Shown: positions 50,501 through 60,065 of the stretch, piece by piece | How the letters are laid out: the number at the start of each line of letters is the position of its first letter | How positions within the stretch are numbered: position 1 is the stretch's first letter | NCBI RefSeq assembly: GCF_910596095.1 | Contig: NC_056546.1 | Location: 13,824,425-13,888,424, forward strand | DNA: 64,000 bases | Reading direction: 5' to 3' | DNA from: Thunnus maccoyii | Taxonomy: Eukaryota; Chordata; Actinopteri; Scombriformes; Scombridae | Program-made: the position numbers and the translations under genes | Notes under the pieces: generated by a model | Databases searched by the model: none | What the model saw: only the letters and a program-made list of their open reading frames with translations | Told to the model about the DNA's origin: nothing

Positions 50501-50984
50501 ATTTAACTAATTTTTGATATGAGCTGGAAGAAAATATCGCCTTACTTAGGTTACCTTTTAGCTCGTTTTTCAACTGAAGCTCGGGGAAAGAGTACACAAA
50601 TATAGACGGGGAGAGCTTTTGCTCAGAGAAAGCAAAAATCCCACTGTTGCCATTTGCTGTTAAGGCACCAATGCCTCTGCCAGGACTTTGAAGTACACTT
50701 TGCATTTTTGTCTCCAGGTTCAAGAAACAGATGTGACTCCCACATGTGTAGCATACTGTTTTATCGTCGACGAACTCGATATTCTTGTTTGTAAAGCCTT
50801 GTATCCACCTGGAGGGAGTAATGTAACGGTTAACAGCTAGATATTAACGCTAGCTAACTGCTATGTGCACAGTGATAACAAATGGTACATAATGATGCAT
50901 ATAAATTCTGCTAAAAGTGAAATAGAAAATAGGTTTATTTGTAGCGACGACATACCTTATTTCTAAACTTCCAATGTCATCCAT
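35361..50984 (-). CDS. cfap43: Cilia- and flagella-associated protein 43 (WDR96)
   Basis: Axonemal protein that with CFAP44 tethers inner-arm dynein f on motile cilia; loss in mammals causes sperm flagellar defects and hydrocephalus. The start ATG is at 50984-50982 (MDDIGSLEIRWIQGFTNKNI) and the stop TGA at 35363-35361. I placed 38 coding exons in transcript order: 50956, 50555-50808, 50350-50446, 50071-50238, 49599-49749, 49260-49404, 49057-49139, 48751-48882, 48497-48613, 48314-48391, 48054-48202, 47774-47877, 46982-47131, 46081-46241, 45711-45875, 45466-45596, 45074-45239, 44226-44336, 43552-43629, 42682-42807, 42496-42600, 42265-42381, 41600-41800, 41170-41376, 40878-40964, 40523-40603, 39817-39945, 39592-39711, 39320-39427, 38987-39073, 38815-38903, 38488-38698, 38014-38126, 37485-37644, 37050-37214, 35870-35950, 35631-35784, 35361-35536. 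They sum to 4986 nt (1661 residues; human about 1665). Exons 2-16 encode WD40 repeats (such as FDQEGHYLLTGASDSHIYVL); the rest is coiled coil with NPYLYDQF and AEVERLRMKNFPSLDQL near the end. Confidence 0.95.
35951..37049. other. cfap43 intron, about 1.1 kb, no gene
   Basis: AT-rich intron between the exons at 37050-37214 and 35870-35950. No exon, RNA gene or clear repeat was seen. Confidence 0.6.
42808..45073. other. cfap43 introns with an (AT)n microsatellite
   Basis: Long introns flank the small exons 43552-43629 and 44226-44336. An (AT)n run of about 38 nt is at 44461-44498. Otherwise only AT-rich sequence without recognisable features. Confidence 0.65.
44461..44498. repeat. (AT)n microsatellite
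   Basis: Pure AT dinucleotide run of about 38 nt in a cfap43 intron. Confidence 0.9.
46242..46981. other. cfap43 intron, about 0.74 kb, no gene
   Basis: Intron between the WD-repeat exons 46982-47131 and 46081-46241. Nothing further is recognisable. The next intron upstream in the transcript (47132-47773) is likewise empty apart from chance open frames. Confidence 0.6.
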
Positions 50985-51062
50985 TTTAAGATAAATAAAG
51001 CTACTCACAGTAAAAAAAATTAACCTGTTTTTAAACGGACAAACGAACGAATGAGTCGTTGC

Positions 51063-51076
51063 GTATCCCTGGCAAC
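51063..51076 (-). promoter_or_regulatory. cfap43: Candidate RFX X-box of cfap43
   Basis: GTATCCCTGGCAAC matches the X-box pattern GTHNYYATRRNAAC at 13 of 14 positions, about 80 nt upstream of the cfap43 start codon on the minus strand. RFX2/RFX3 with FOXJ1 drive motile-cilia genes through such sites, which fits the gene's role. The site is palindromic in form, so its strand is nominal. Confidence 0.6.
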
Positions 51077-51439
51077 CAGAAACTCTTAAGACCCGCCCCC
51101 CTCTTAATGTCATTGGTTGACCTTTCGCCAAGTTCGGGCTCATTGGCAGAGAAATGCTGTCTGTATTCAGCCTGTAGTGTAGCTATAGTAAAAATCCAAA
51201 CTATTACTACTATGTAGTTTTTGTTATGTATAATAAAACAAAATTTAATATAGACTGATCTGTCCATTATAATAAGTTTATATTTATTAAAATGTGGTGA
51301 TATCTGGCCCGAAGGCCTCATATGAAGCTTCACTTTACATTCAGACAAACTAATGTGGCAGCAACAATTATTAGATTTCATCTGAGACCAACATTTATCT
51401 TCCAAAAGTAATTATATCATATATCAAAATGCAGAGACA

Positions 51440-52720
51440 TTAGAGCCAGCAGTAAATAATAATAATAATAATAATACATTTCATTTGTACCTCACATTTT
51501 ATTCATATTGAAACTCAAAGTGCTACAGTATTAACAGTGGTTCTCAAAGTGGGGTCCAGGGATCCCCAGAGATCCTTGAGGGGGTTCCCAAAAAGAAGGG
51601 GAATAGTTTATTTTCACTATAATTCCATCCATAAGACAGAATGATAGAATGTATGATTATTTTGGTCATGGGTTTCATACACTTTCTAAAATAAAACATC
51701 TAAAAGCAAAAATCTTATCAGATGGGGGTCCGTGATTTCATTTGAGTCAGTTTCGGGGTACATGACCTGAAAAAGTTTGAGAACCACTGACACTGACTGA
51801 ACACAAAATATAAAGAAAATAATAATAAGAGTTAAGATAAAAAAGCCTTCCTGAATAGAATAACCTGAATAGGTCTTTTTTAAAAGAGTCTAGGGCCTGT
51901 GCTGCCCTCAGATGTTTAGGAAGGCTGTTCCACAAGTGTGGTGCTGCAGAGCAAAAGGCTTGGTCCCCCATGGTGCAACGCTTAGTACTGGGGGCCCCAG
52001 GAGCAAACTGCTGGCATATCTGAGGGTGCGGGAGGAGGTTTGTGGTGTCATCAGTTCCTGTAGGTAGGGAGGCGCATGTCCATTGATGGATTTGTAGGTG
52101 AGTAGCAGGACTTTGTAGTAAATCCTGAAGGAGACAGGGAGCCAGTGCAATCAAAACAGAATTGGTGTTATATGTTTGTGTTTTTGCACTCTCATCAGGA
52201 TCCTGGCAGCGCCGTTCTGAATGCACTGGAGCTTCTGGATGGTCCTGCCAGGGATCCCTGTGAAGAGCACACTGCAGTAGTGACTTAGGAGGGAAGGGGG
52301 ATGTCCTGACTGTCAAAAGTGAGATGAGGTATGGGGGATGACTGAATCTGGTGTAGAGTGCCAATAAGGAGAGCTTCATTCTTGCTGCTGTTTAACTGGG
52401 GGAATCTTGTGCTCATCCAGTCCTTTATCTCCTTGGATTTGGGGTCCAGAGTTTCCTGAGGATTTCCTCAATGTGGCTCTGATCTGACGCCAGTAAAATG
52501 GAGTAGAGACGACAAGCTCCTAGACAGAGGGTTGATGACAGGAGGAGGCAGAGAGGAATCAGAAAGCGCATATTGTTGACCTTGGCTCTGAAAAAGTTAG
52601 TGAAGCTGTTACATTGCTCTTCTGTAGCCTCAATTGGGGAGAATGACTGTGACTTCAGGAGATGATTCATGGTGGAAAAAGATTTTAGGGTTGCCAGGAT
52701 TATTACTAATAGGTTGGAGT
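51440..52720 (-). mobile_element. Decayed LINE (L2/Rex/CR1-like clade), 3' part of ORF2 and tail
   Basis: On the minus strand, pieces of a non-LTR retrotransposon protein appear in successive shifted frames. An N-terminal fragment (FSPIEATEEQCNSFTNFFRA, about 52570-52660) is followed by MHWLPVSFRIYYKVLLLTYK (52150-52091) and then LWNSLPKHLRAAQALDSFKK. The last two are signatures of the C-terminal end of L2/CR1-type ORF2. The central reverse-transcriptase core is missing. The 3' end resembles fish LINE tails (AGCACTTTGAGTTTCAATAT) and closes in an ATT microsatellite (51456-51476). Frameshifts and internal deletion mean it is dead. Confidence 0.7.
51535..51789. mobile_element. Non-autonomous hAT-like element (MITE) inside the LINE 3' end
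   Basis: Perfect 14-nt terminal inverted repeats, cagtggttctcaaa at 51535-51548 and tttgagaaccactg at 51776-51789, bracket 255 nt. The CAGTGGTTCTC end is characteristic of Charlie/hAT-type non-autonomous elements. It separates the end of the LINE ORF from the LINE tail, so it inserted later. I could not find a matching 8-nt target duplication (agtattaa versus acactgac), so the boundaries or the family remain uncertain. Confidence 0.65.
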
Positions 52721-52859
52721 AGGACTGTGACCGAGCATCTTTAAGGTGCTACTTTGTTTGGTGGTACTTAATTTCCTCTTTTTGTTCTTTAAACTTAATA
52801 TGTTACTGTTGTTTGAGTTTGAGTGTTGTCAATAAAGTTGCGGGAAAAAAGAAAGGCTG

Positions 52860-52998
52860 TCCGACACGCCCACCCCGGAAGTAAGGTACAACTTAAAACA
52901 GCTGAGCTACAAAGCATTTCTGTTGACAGTGCGCTCCTTCTTGGTCGTTTGCAAACCCTCTCCGGTTTTTTACTGGGAATTCATCCTCTAGTGTAAAC
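52860..52998 (+). promoter_or_regulatory. gsto1: gsto1 proximal promoter with ETS motif
   Basis: CCGGAAGT at 52875-52882 is a canonical ETS/GABPA site, common in TATA-less promoters, 117 nt before the start codon. TGACAGTGC at 52924-52932 fits the loose antioxidant-response core TGACnnnGC, but its preceding base (T) does not match the full consensus, so NRF2 control is only a possibility. The LINE remnant ends just upstream. Confidence 0.5.
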
Positions 52999-55900
52999 AT
53001 GGCTACTGAAAAGTGTTTCGCCAAAGGTAAGGCATTCGGCAATTACTCTTTTTCTCGTTTTTGGCAGCAAGTTAGCTTTGATTAGACTGCGGTGAAGTCA
53101 GTCGCAGTTTAGATTTTGATGCGCGTCTTTTCGTTTTATTACAGTAGGGGTGGTAGACGCACTAGCTGAAGATAATTCTCACAATGTATTACATAATAAA
53201 AACAAAATTACATTACACATCCTATACTGTATTAAATAAGTATTTTTTAGAAGGTGACGTCACCAAATAAGCCCTAATGGAGTAAAAACCAGCAAAGTTC
53301 CTTTTCTGAGAATCCCAATGTATTTCTGCTCACAATGTTCTGCACTGAGTCTAATTAAAAGAAAAAAAAAGATCAAATTTAAAGTCAAAGTGAAAATTAA
53401 AGGAAAAGGAAAAGGGAAATCCCCTCAAAAGAAAAATTACAATACAACAAATTGACTAAGTCTTAAAGTTTGGTCCTTTTTTCCCTTTTCCTTAGATATT
53501 TGCTAAAAAATTCAATTTAACGTGAATCTTGCTCACTGTGACTCTGAATAAAACCATAGAACACTTCAAATCATTTTGTTGTACAGTTTTGGAGAAAAGT
53601 AAAGGGAAAGTCCCTCAAAAGTCATGTCAGTGTTTTATCATATCGTCTTTAGTGATGTCGCCTTTCGAAAATATTTTCTTACATATATAGTGTGTGTGAG
53701 TGTTGTCATTCCGCTTTTATTTATCTAAAATGTGAGAATTTATTGCAATTTGCTTTTTTTTCTGTGAGCCTTCTTTGTTGTTTTTGGCCGCTTTCAGCAT
53801 CCGTACCGTAATATATAGAATAGACAAAATTTAGTGTGGGTTTTCGCAAACGACCGCTCACTTGACCGATTAGCAAACACGTTTTCACTTCCTAAAATCT
53901 GCCAAGGTTTATACATTGTCCCATTCCCTGCCGAATGCATTGCTTTACATTTAAACATAAGGCAAATGTGAGATATTTAACTTGACATGCAGCTAGGTGT
54001 TTGCCCTCTCATTCATTTCTTACTCTCTGACCTGCAGTATCTGATCTGTGCGGTCTGTCCCGTTGCGAAATGCGGAACCAATGATTGAAGCGATATTTTT
54101 TGCAAAGTCATTCGTTGTGTAACATGACTCGCCCAGTTAATAAAGCTATCCTGAAAAGTTTGATGGATTAAAAAAGTCAAATACAGTGGTTTATTGCAAA
54201 CTGTGATATCCACTACTACTTAAACCTACTCTACTTTTACGAAAAATCACTCTGGTAACAGTTTATAATAATGGTACAAATCATTAAGTAATGCTTAACT
54301 AATGCTGACTCATGATGATGATGATTTAATGCATGATTTAAGGAATGCAGGATATATCAGGAATTTAGTCACAGCTACTTCATACATTGTATAAAGTTAC
54401 TGTGTAACTTCTATGTTCTATGTACTTCTATGAAGCAGATCAGTATTATTCTCTTACAATATAGCAGATATAAAAGCTTTGTTTTGTGTAAAATCAAACT
54501 GGTAGTCAGATTCAAACATCTACATGTTGTGACATGACTCAAAGGTCTTTGTGCCACATTTACTGGCAACACTAGAGGGATTTATTGTACATGATCACGC
54601 TGTGGCATGCTTCAGTTATTACCCACCTTCTCATTCAAGTGAATGGGAAGGTGTAACCATATTTTCATTGGTGCTGTAAATGATCTGTACCCTTTGTTAT
54701 AAACTGTTGCAAATATACTTAGTGTGAAAGTTACTGGAGTTACTTATTAGAAAAGAACATATGGTCTCTCATGTGACTCATAAAGGCTGAAAGGATAGTG
54801 TTCAAACTGATTGACAGCTGTGCAAAATATAGGCAACTGAGATCCTTCACTTAACTCAAAGTTGTAATACCACAATGTAAAAAGAGGATTTTTTTAAGTA
54901 AAGGTTCTGCATTTCTAAGTTTTACTACTACAGCATTTGAGTAAATATGCTTTTTTTTTTGTTCACAAATGTTTTAATTAGAAAAGTTGAAATTCACAAA
55001 TAAAATACCTGAAGAAAAGAAGTAAAGCCAGCAAATTCAATTGTGATTTGACAAAATTGAAAGTGAATGTAAGTAAATGTGAAGCACAAGACCTAAATTT
55101 ATTTAAGTCAGTAAGTAAAGCTACATGGATGCTGTAAAAGGAGTGAATGTAATCAACCATCAACTAAAAGTGCTTTAGTGGCAGCAAATATAAATCAACA
55201 TGCTCGCCCAGTTGCACTTTGTAACATGTGGAAATTGCAAATATTTTTTCAGGAAGTACTGCACCCGCTCCAGTGCCCAAAGGCCACATCAGACTTTACA
55301 GCATGAGGTTCTGCCCCTTCGCCCAGAGGACCCGATTGGTGCTGAATGCCAAAGGAATCAAGTAAACACAAGTTTTATGATCCTTTGTTATTTTATGCTG
55401 TACATTACCCATACTGAATCAAGAAATTCCTTTAAATATGCTTTGAATAAATTTGAACAACCTGTTATTTCCTCATCAGGCATGACACCATCAACATTAA
55501 CCTGAAAGACAAACCTGACTGGTTCCTTGAGAAGAATCCACTTGGTCTTGTCCCAACACTGGAGACACCTGCTGGTGAGGTAGTGTATGAGTCTCCCATC
55601 ACATGTGAATATCTGGATGAAGTTTACCCTGAGAAGAAGCTGCTTCCTTCCAGCCCGTTTGGTAAAGCTCAACAAAAGATGATGCTGGAGCATTTTTCCA
55701 AGGTATCTTATGATAAGACTTTCATCCAAATCCTGGGGTTTTGTCTTGTAAAGTTTACACCCATCATTAAATAATCATATGAATTGCTGTTTTTGGCAGA
55801 TAACGCCGTACTTCTACAAGATCCCAATGGGCAGGAAGAATGGCGAGGATGTTTCAGGACTGGAAGCTGAACTGAAAGAGAAGTTTACCAAATTAAATGA

Positions 55901-57249
55901 GGTAAGTTGCTAAATTGAGTTTCATTTGAGCGCTCTGGTTTTTTTACACATTCACCAGATGTGTCGTTTAGTTGATTGTAAAGTCAAATCTGTCCCTAGG
56001 AGTGAGTGTGACTCTATGAATTGTAATAAGTGGTCAAAGATAATGAGTGAAGTTATTTTATTTGTGAGATTATCATCCACTTCTTTCTTTAATGAATGTG
56101 CGTGATTATTTTCCAGTGTTGTAAGAAATTTTATACAAGGCGGATGACAGTAGCAATTATTTTTCAGGACCTGGTTAATAAGAAGACCAAGTTCTTTGGT
56201 GGTGACTCTATCACGATGATCGACTACATGATGTGGCCATGGTTCGAGAGACTGGAGATCTTCGAACTGAAGCAGTGAGTAATCTCTCAGGGCTTTTATA
56301 AATAAATACATTTTATTCATGGAAGACTTCCAAGATACTCAATGTCACCTCTCTGAGGAGCAAAAAGTACAAATATTAGGTGCAGTACAAAAGTAAGACC
56401 AGTACAATAAAGAGAACATCGGAGCACACTGTTTTCCATTCCTTCCTTTCCTCACCTCCTCTCCTCGGGTCTTACTCCCTCCCACCTGAGATGCAAGCGG
56501 AAGAGGCAAGGAAGAGACACGAGGAGAGAAAAGTTGAGGCAACAGGCATTTAACAAAATGAGACATCCTTGCTTTGGAGCAGTCATGTCAATTAAATATG
56601 ACTTATGGCACAGCTGCATCATCTGTCCATGGTTTTGTTATAGCCTACCACTATATTTTATGATCTCTGTCGAATGAGCATAACAGTGTTCATGACAACT
56701 AACATATTTACTTTTAATTCAAATCACAACGTGGCATAATGTGACAAGAATGTAAAGATGTCACACATTGTCATTTTTTATTTAAAACACACACACTGCA
56801 AATGGTTGTATATTCCAACTGTGTCACGCCTCTTTTATACGTCACGGCACGAGTGCCAAGAAGACTTCCACAAGGGATACACCTGTGTATCCTTGCTCAT
56901 AGCTCCCCCGGCAAGCCTCCTCTTTCCTCGAGATGCATTTTAGGAATTGAGACATCCTTAAACATGACACACTGAGATCGATTTCCAAGTCAAAGGCAGG
57001 AGGACGGAGGAGAGAGAGGAGACGAGGAGGCACAAAATAGAGAAATGAGAAGAGCCCTGAGTCTTTGGTGAATGATTTGTTTCCTTTTGTCTTTTCAGCA
57101 TCCTAGATCACACGCCTGAGCTGAAGAAGTGGTCAGAGAGCATGTTAGTGGATCCTGCTGTCAAAGCCACCATGCACAGCATGGACACCTACAAGGCCTT
57201 CTACAAGAGTTACGTCGATGGGAAACCCAACTATGACTACGGCCTGTAG
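52999..57249 (+). CDS. gsto1: Glutathione S-transferase omega 1
   Basis: Cytosolic omega-class GST with glutaredoxin-like thioltransferase, dehydroascorbate reductase and monomethylarsonate reductase activity. Six exons (52999-53026, 55253-55361, 55480-55702, 55800-55901, 56168-56274, 57099-57249) have consensus borders and give 239 residues, against 241 in human GSTO1. The thioredoxin-fold N-domain has the active-site motif RFCPFAQR with catalytic Cys30 (Cys32 in human) and the omega N-terminal extension before it. [20 protein letters not shown] (glutathione-binding cis-Pro region) and [15 protein letters not shown] follow. The all-helical C-domain includes [14 protein letters not shown], and the chain ends YDYGL. 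GSTO2 is the alternative; a single omega gene here is usual for fish. Intron 1 (53027-55252) is 2.2 kb and shows nothing else. Confidence 0.93.
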
Positions 57250-57570
57250 AGAGCAGTGACCAAAACCTTTAGCCGTCCAATGTTTGTTTATATTCATGTT
57301 CTTGGTCATTATTATTCTGGAGTTAAGTCCATTTTCCAAACTTTGATGTAATAGGAAATTTTACTTTAGCAAGTACCATGATGAGTTAAGATTAACAGAT
57401 TAACAGTCAACCTGTTTTATTGGCCATTTAGCACTTATTATAGTATTGAGGGGAAAATATGAGATCGACATTATGGGAATGAGGTACAGTAACAGTATTT
57501 GTCGTATATGTGTAAGGTGTTTTCAACGATCTGCACTTTTTCTAATAAAAACTGTAGTTGAAATTATGCT
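57250..57570 (+). other. gsto1: gsto1 3'UTR with poly(A) signal
   Basis: AATAAA at 57544-57549, about 295 nt after the stop; cleavage is expected near 57565. The itprip transcript ends towards it from the other strand. Confidence 0.8.
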
Positions 57571-57699
57571 GGCATGAATCATAGTTTTCTGTCTGTGTTA
57601 CAATACACAAAACTACATTATGTTTTCCCTCTTGGCTTGATATGGTGGTTCCGTTTGATAAACTGTAACAAAAAGTTGACATCGACACAGCGGAAATCT

Positions 57700-58394
57700 A
57701 AAAAGGTCAAATGTGCTTTTTAATGAGCAATAAAAAAATAAGAGAGTAGAACTGAACATTACAAAGTAATAGCTGCCATCAGATTTGCAACAGTATGAAT
57801 GAAAACAAACAACAGTGCAATACTGTTCAGTAAAGGATTCCTGTATAGACTGGCTTAATATGAGGTATTCCTGTTACCCATTTCCCCAATATGAAAAAGT
57901 GTCTTTTTCATGTGAATGGTGAAATTATGATCCGTAAACGACTTGTTGCTAATTCTTGTAGATTTGATAAGTGCTCCTCCAGGTTGTGCTTCTAAAACAA
58001 GCATCATGACTTGTAAGATTCAGGAACAGTCCTTCAAAATGATTTTTGAAAAAATATCCATACACCGGTATATGATATGCCTGTCAAATATTGTAAGATA
58101 TGCACCGTTTTGCTACTAGATTTTACAAAGCAGAGCAAACTTTACATGAACTCTGTTGCAAAGCTGAACAAATATAATGTATTGACTGGATATTAATACA
58201 CTGGCTATCTTGTGTCTTGTTTAAGAAAGCAGCTAGAGCAAAACTACTACATATCTAGATAATCAGCCATAAGCAAAATAACGGTTTTATGTGCACCTTC
58301 CTGTGTATCAGGTGCAACTATCAGTAACATTATTTCTAGTAACAGAATATGTACAGAACTGCTAGTGCTATAAATAAGTCAATGTGGTCAATGC
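57700..58394 (-). other. itprip: itprip 3'UTR
   Basis: About 0.7 kb of AT-rich non-coding sequence follows the itprip stop. The best signal is the variant ATTAAA on the minus strand (plus TTTAAT at 57719-57724). That would place the end about 130 nt from the gsto1 cleavage site. No canonical AATAAA was found nearer. Confidence 0.5.
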
Positions 58395-60008
58395 TTACAG
58401 ACTTTCATCTAGGCTGTGGTGTACTCCTCCATTTAACAATAGAGGTGTGTACTCTTGTATGAGCACAGTTGAATTTCTCAACATCTCCTGGAAATGTCTG
58501 ACTGTTGTTGCATAAAGGTCCCTCTGCAACACCAGCGACCTGAACAGATTGATGGGCTCTGCTTTACGAACTATCTCAGGAACGTGGAGCTCGTTTGGCA
58601 CTTTGCTGTTCCCGATCAGAACGTGATGCAGTCTCTTCTCCTCGAGGCTCCTCTGCATGAAGCTGAGCACATCCCGAAGCCTGCGTTCAACACTCTCAAT
58701 GCCCCACAACGAGGGCTTTTTACTCAGCAACAGGTGCAACAGAGCAGTCTTAAAGTGATAGTTAGTCAGAGCACTTTTTCCTGTGAGCCCTGTCTGCTTT
58801 CTGTGTAGGAAAGTAACAATCTGAAGGCAGTGCAAGTGACAGGAATTTTGTGGTAGGCGTTTAGCGAAATGTTTCAGCAAATTCCTTTCATAGACAGCAA
58901 AAGAGAGGGGCCAGTATGGGTCTGGAGGGCTGCCGCAATCTGATGGAAAGTGTGAAACAAAATAAGCATCTGTATCCTCTAGCTGAACAACTGGTATGAT
59001 GTTCATCACAATGACCTTCCCTGAACGGAATCTGATCTTCAAAGCACCGGCGGCATCCAGGTTGCGAAAAGTGACCTCAAAGTCATATTTGTGAGAGATG
59101 CGTCCCCACGCTTTGGTTACGGAGATCTGAAACCACTTCATGACTTGATCTTTGGCCAAGTAAGGTGTGTTCTTGGAGCACAGCAGCTCATCAGGGCTGC
59201 GGTCCACCATGAGCGCGTCATTTCTACTATGCAACAGACAAAGCATGTCCTCCCCAAGGTTAGCAGAGCCACAGAGACAGCCCCCCTCATTCTCCCCAAA
59301 CCTGGTCACCTTTATCATGCCACAACCCTGCATGTCTGGAGGAATGTCGCTGGACGGACTGCACCACAGATTGAATTGGAAGGAGAACGGATCCGGAGGT
59401 GAGAAAGGCACAATGAGGTCGCACATCAGAGGCTTGCACACCTTCCAAGACTCGAACATGCTTCCAATCCCGACAAAGTCCCCAACTTCCATGTCTGCCT
59501 CCCTGTCACAAACGCTCCTCAGCGATTCAAGCAAATCATCAGCAAAACCCTCAACAAACTCTCTGACCCTCCAGTTTTCATGGGCTGAAATGTAGGTGGA
59601 TTTGTCACAGAAGTTGCTCAGAATATCCTTGTCTAGTACCATTGTGCTTGGGCTGACGGATTCACTCTCTGAAAATATGTCTTCATCATCAACTGGCCGG
59701 ATTTCTGTGTCAGCAGAGTCCGCCCTGCACATCTCAATGGTGAAGAATATGACGAAGGAAAAAGCACTCCAGAAGTACCAACTGTAACCTTCCTCCAACC
59801 TAGTTTCTTCCTGGTTCGAGTCCAACTCTGACAGCTCCTTCTCCAGCTTGGCTTGCTCCATTTCCAGCCTCTCCTCGTGCTCACGCATGCGAGTCATCAG
59901 CTCCTCGTCCTGGTCTGGAAGTGTGGTGTTCTCTTGGGGAAAGAGCAAGGGATGGTTTAATATGGCAGCCGCCACCACCACACACACTCGTGCGATGGCC
60001 CCCTGCAT
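58395..60008 (-). CDS. itprip: Inositol 1,4,5-trisphosphate receptor-interacting protein (ITPRIP/DANGER)
   Basis: A single intronless coding exon of 537 residues (human about 547); start ATG at 60008-60006, stop TAA at 58397-58395. The family binds IP3 receptors and increases their sensitivity to calcium inhibition, and binds DAPK1. Visible parts: a hydrophobic N-terminal signal-like segment (about 4-23), a Glu-rich coiled coil (about 33-74), a membrane span (YSWYFWSAFSFVIFFTIEMC, 75-94), an acidic Ser-rich linker, and a Mab-21/cGAS-like nucleotidyltransferase-fold domain from about 150 to 500. The fold's GS signature is present (VGIGSMFESW, Gly182-Ser183) and is followed by CDLIVPF, which keeps one acidic position; catalysis is not established for this family. 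The LINE-free single-exon structure and its place after gsto1 agree with ITPRIP. Confidence 0.95.
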   Translation of the reverse strand: MQGAIARVCVVVAAAILNHPLLFPQENTTLPDQDEELMTRMREHEERLEMEQAKLEKELSELDSNQEETRLEEGYSWYFWSAFSFVIFFTIEMCRADSADTEIRPVDDEDIFSESESVSPSTMVLDKDILSNFCDKSTYISAHENWRVREFVEGFADDLLESLRSVCDREADMEVGDFVGIGSMFESWKVCKPLMCDLIVPFSPPDPFSFQFNLWCSPSSDIPPDMQGCGMIKVTRFGENEGGCLCGSANLGEDMLCLLHSRNDALMVDRSPDELLCSKNTPYLAKDQVMKWFQISVTKAWGRISHKYDFEVTFRNLDAAGALKIRFRSGKVIVMNIIPVVQLEDTDAYFVSHFPSDCGSPPDPYWPLSFAVYERNLLKHFAKRLPQNSCHLHCLQIVTFLHRKQTGLTGKSALTNYHFKTALLHLLLSKKPSLWGIESVERRLRDVLSFMQRSLEEKRLHHVLIGNSKVPNELHVPEIVRKAEPINLFRSLVLQRDLYATTVRHFQEMLRNSTVLIQEYTPLLLNGGVHHSLDESL

Positions 60009-60065
60009 CTTCGGCTAGTCTCTACCATTCACGTTTAAGCACCTTGAAGACGTCCAGCTCAAATC
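60009..60065 (-). other. itprip: itprip 5'UTR part of the coding exon, with an overlapping uORF
   Basis: The acceptor TTTGTTTCAG ends at 60066 on the minus strand. Between it and the start lies an upstream ATG (60028-60026). It opens a 21-codon frame that overlaps the real start out of frame and ends within the first codons of itprip. Its context (GTGAATGG) is reasonable. It may dampen translation. Confidence 0.6.

Noticed and set aside
51747..52379. 210-codon minus-strand frame as a new gene
   Set aside because: It contains the LWNSLPKHLR...DSFKK end typical of LINE ORF2 in shifted frames, so it is a retroelement remnant.
52924..52932. Antioxidant response element before gsto1
   Set aside because: Only the loose TGACnnnGC core matches and the preceding base is wrong; too weak to report as a site.
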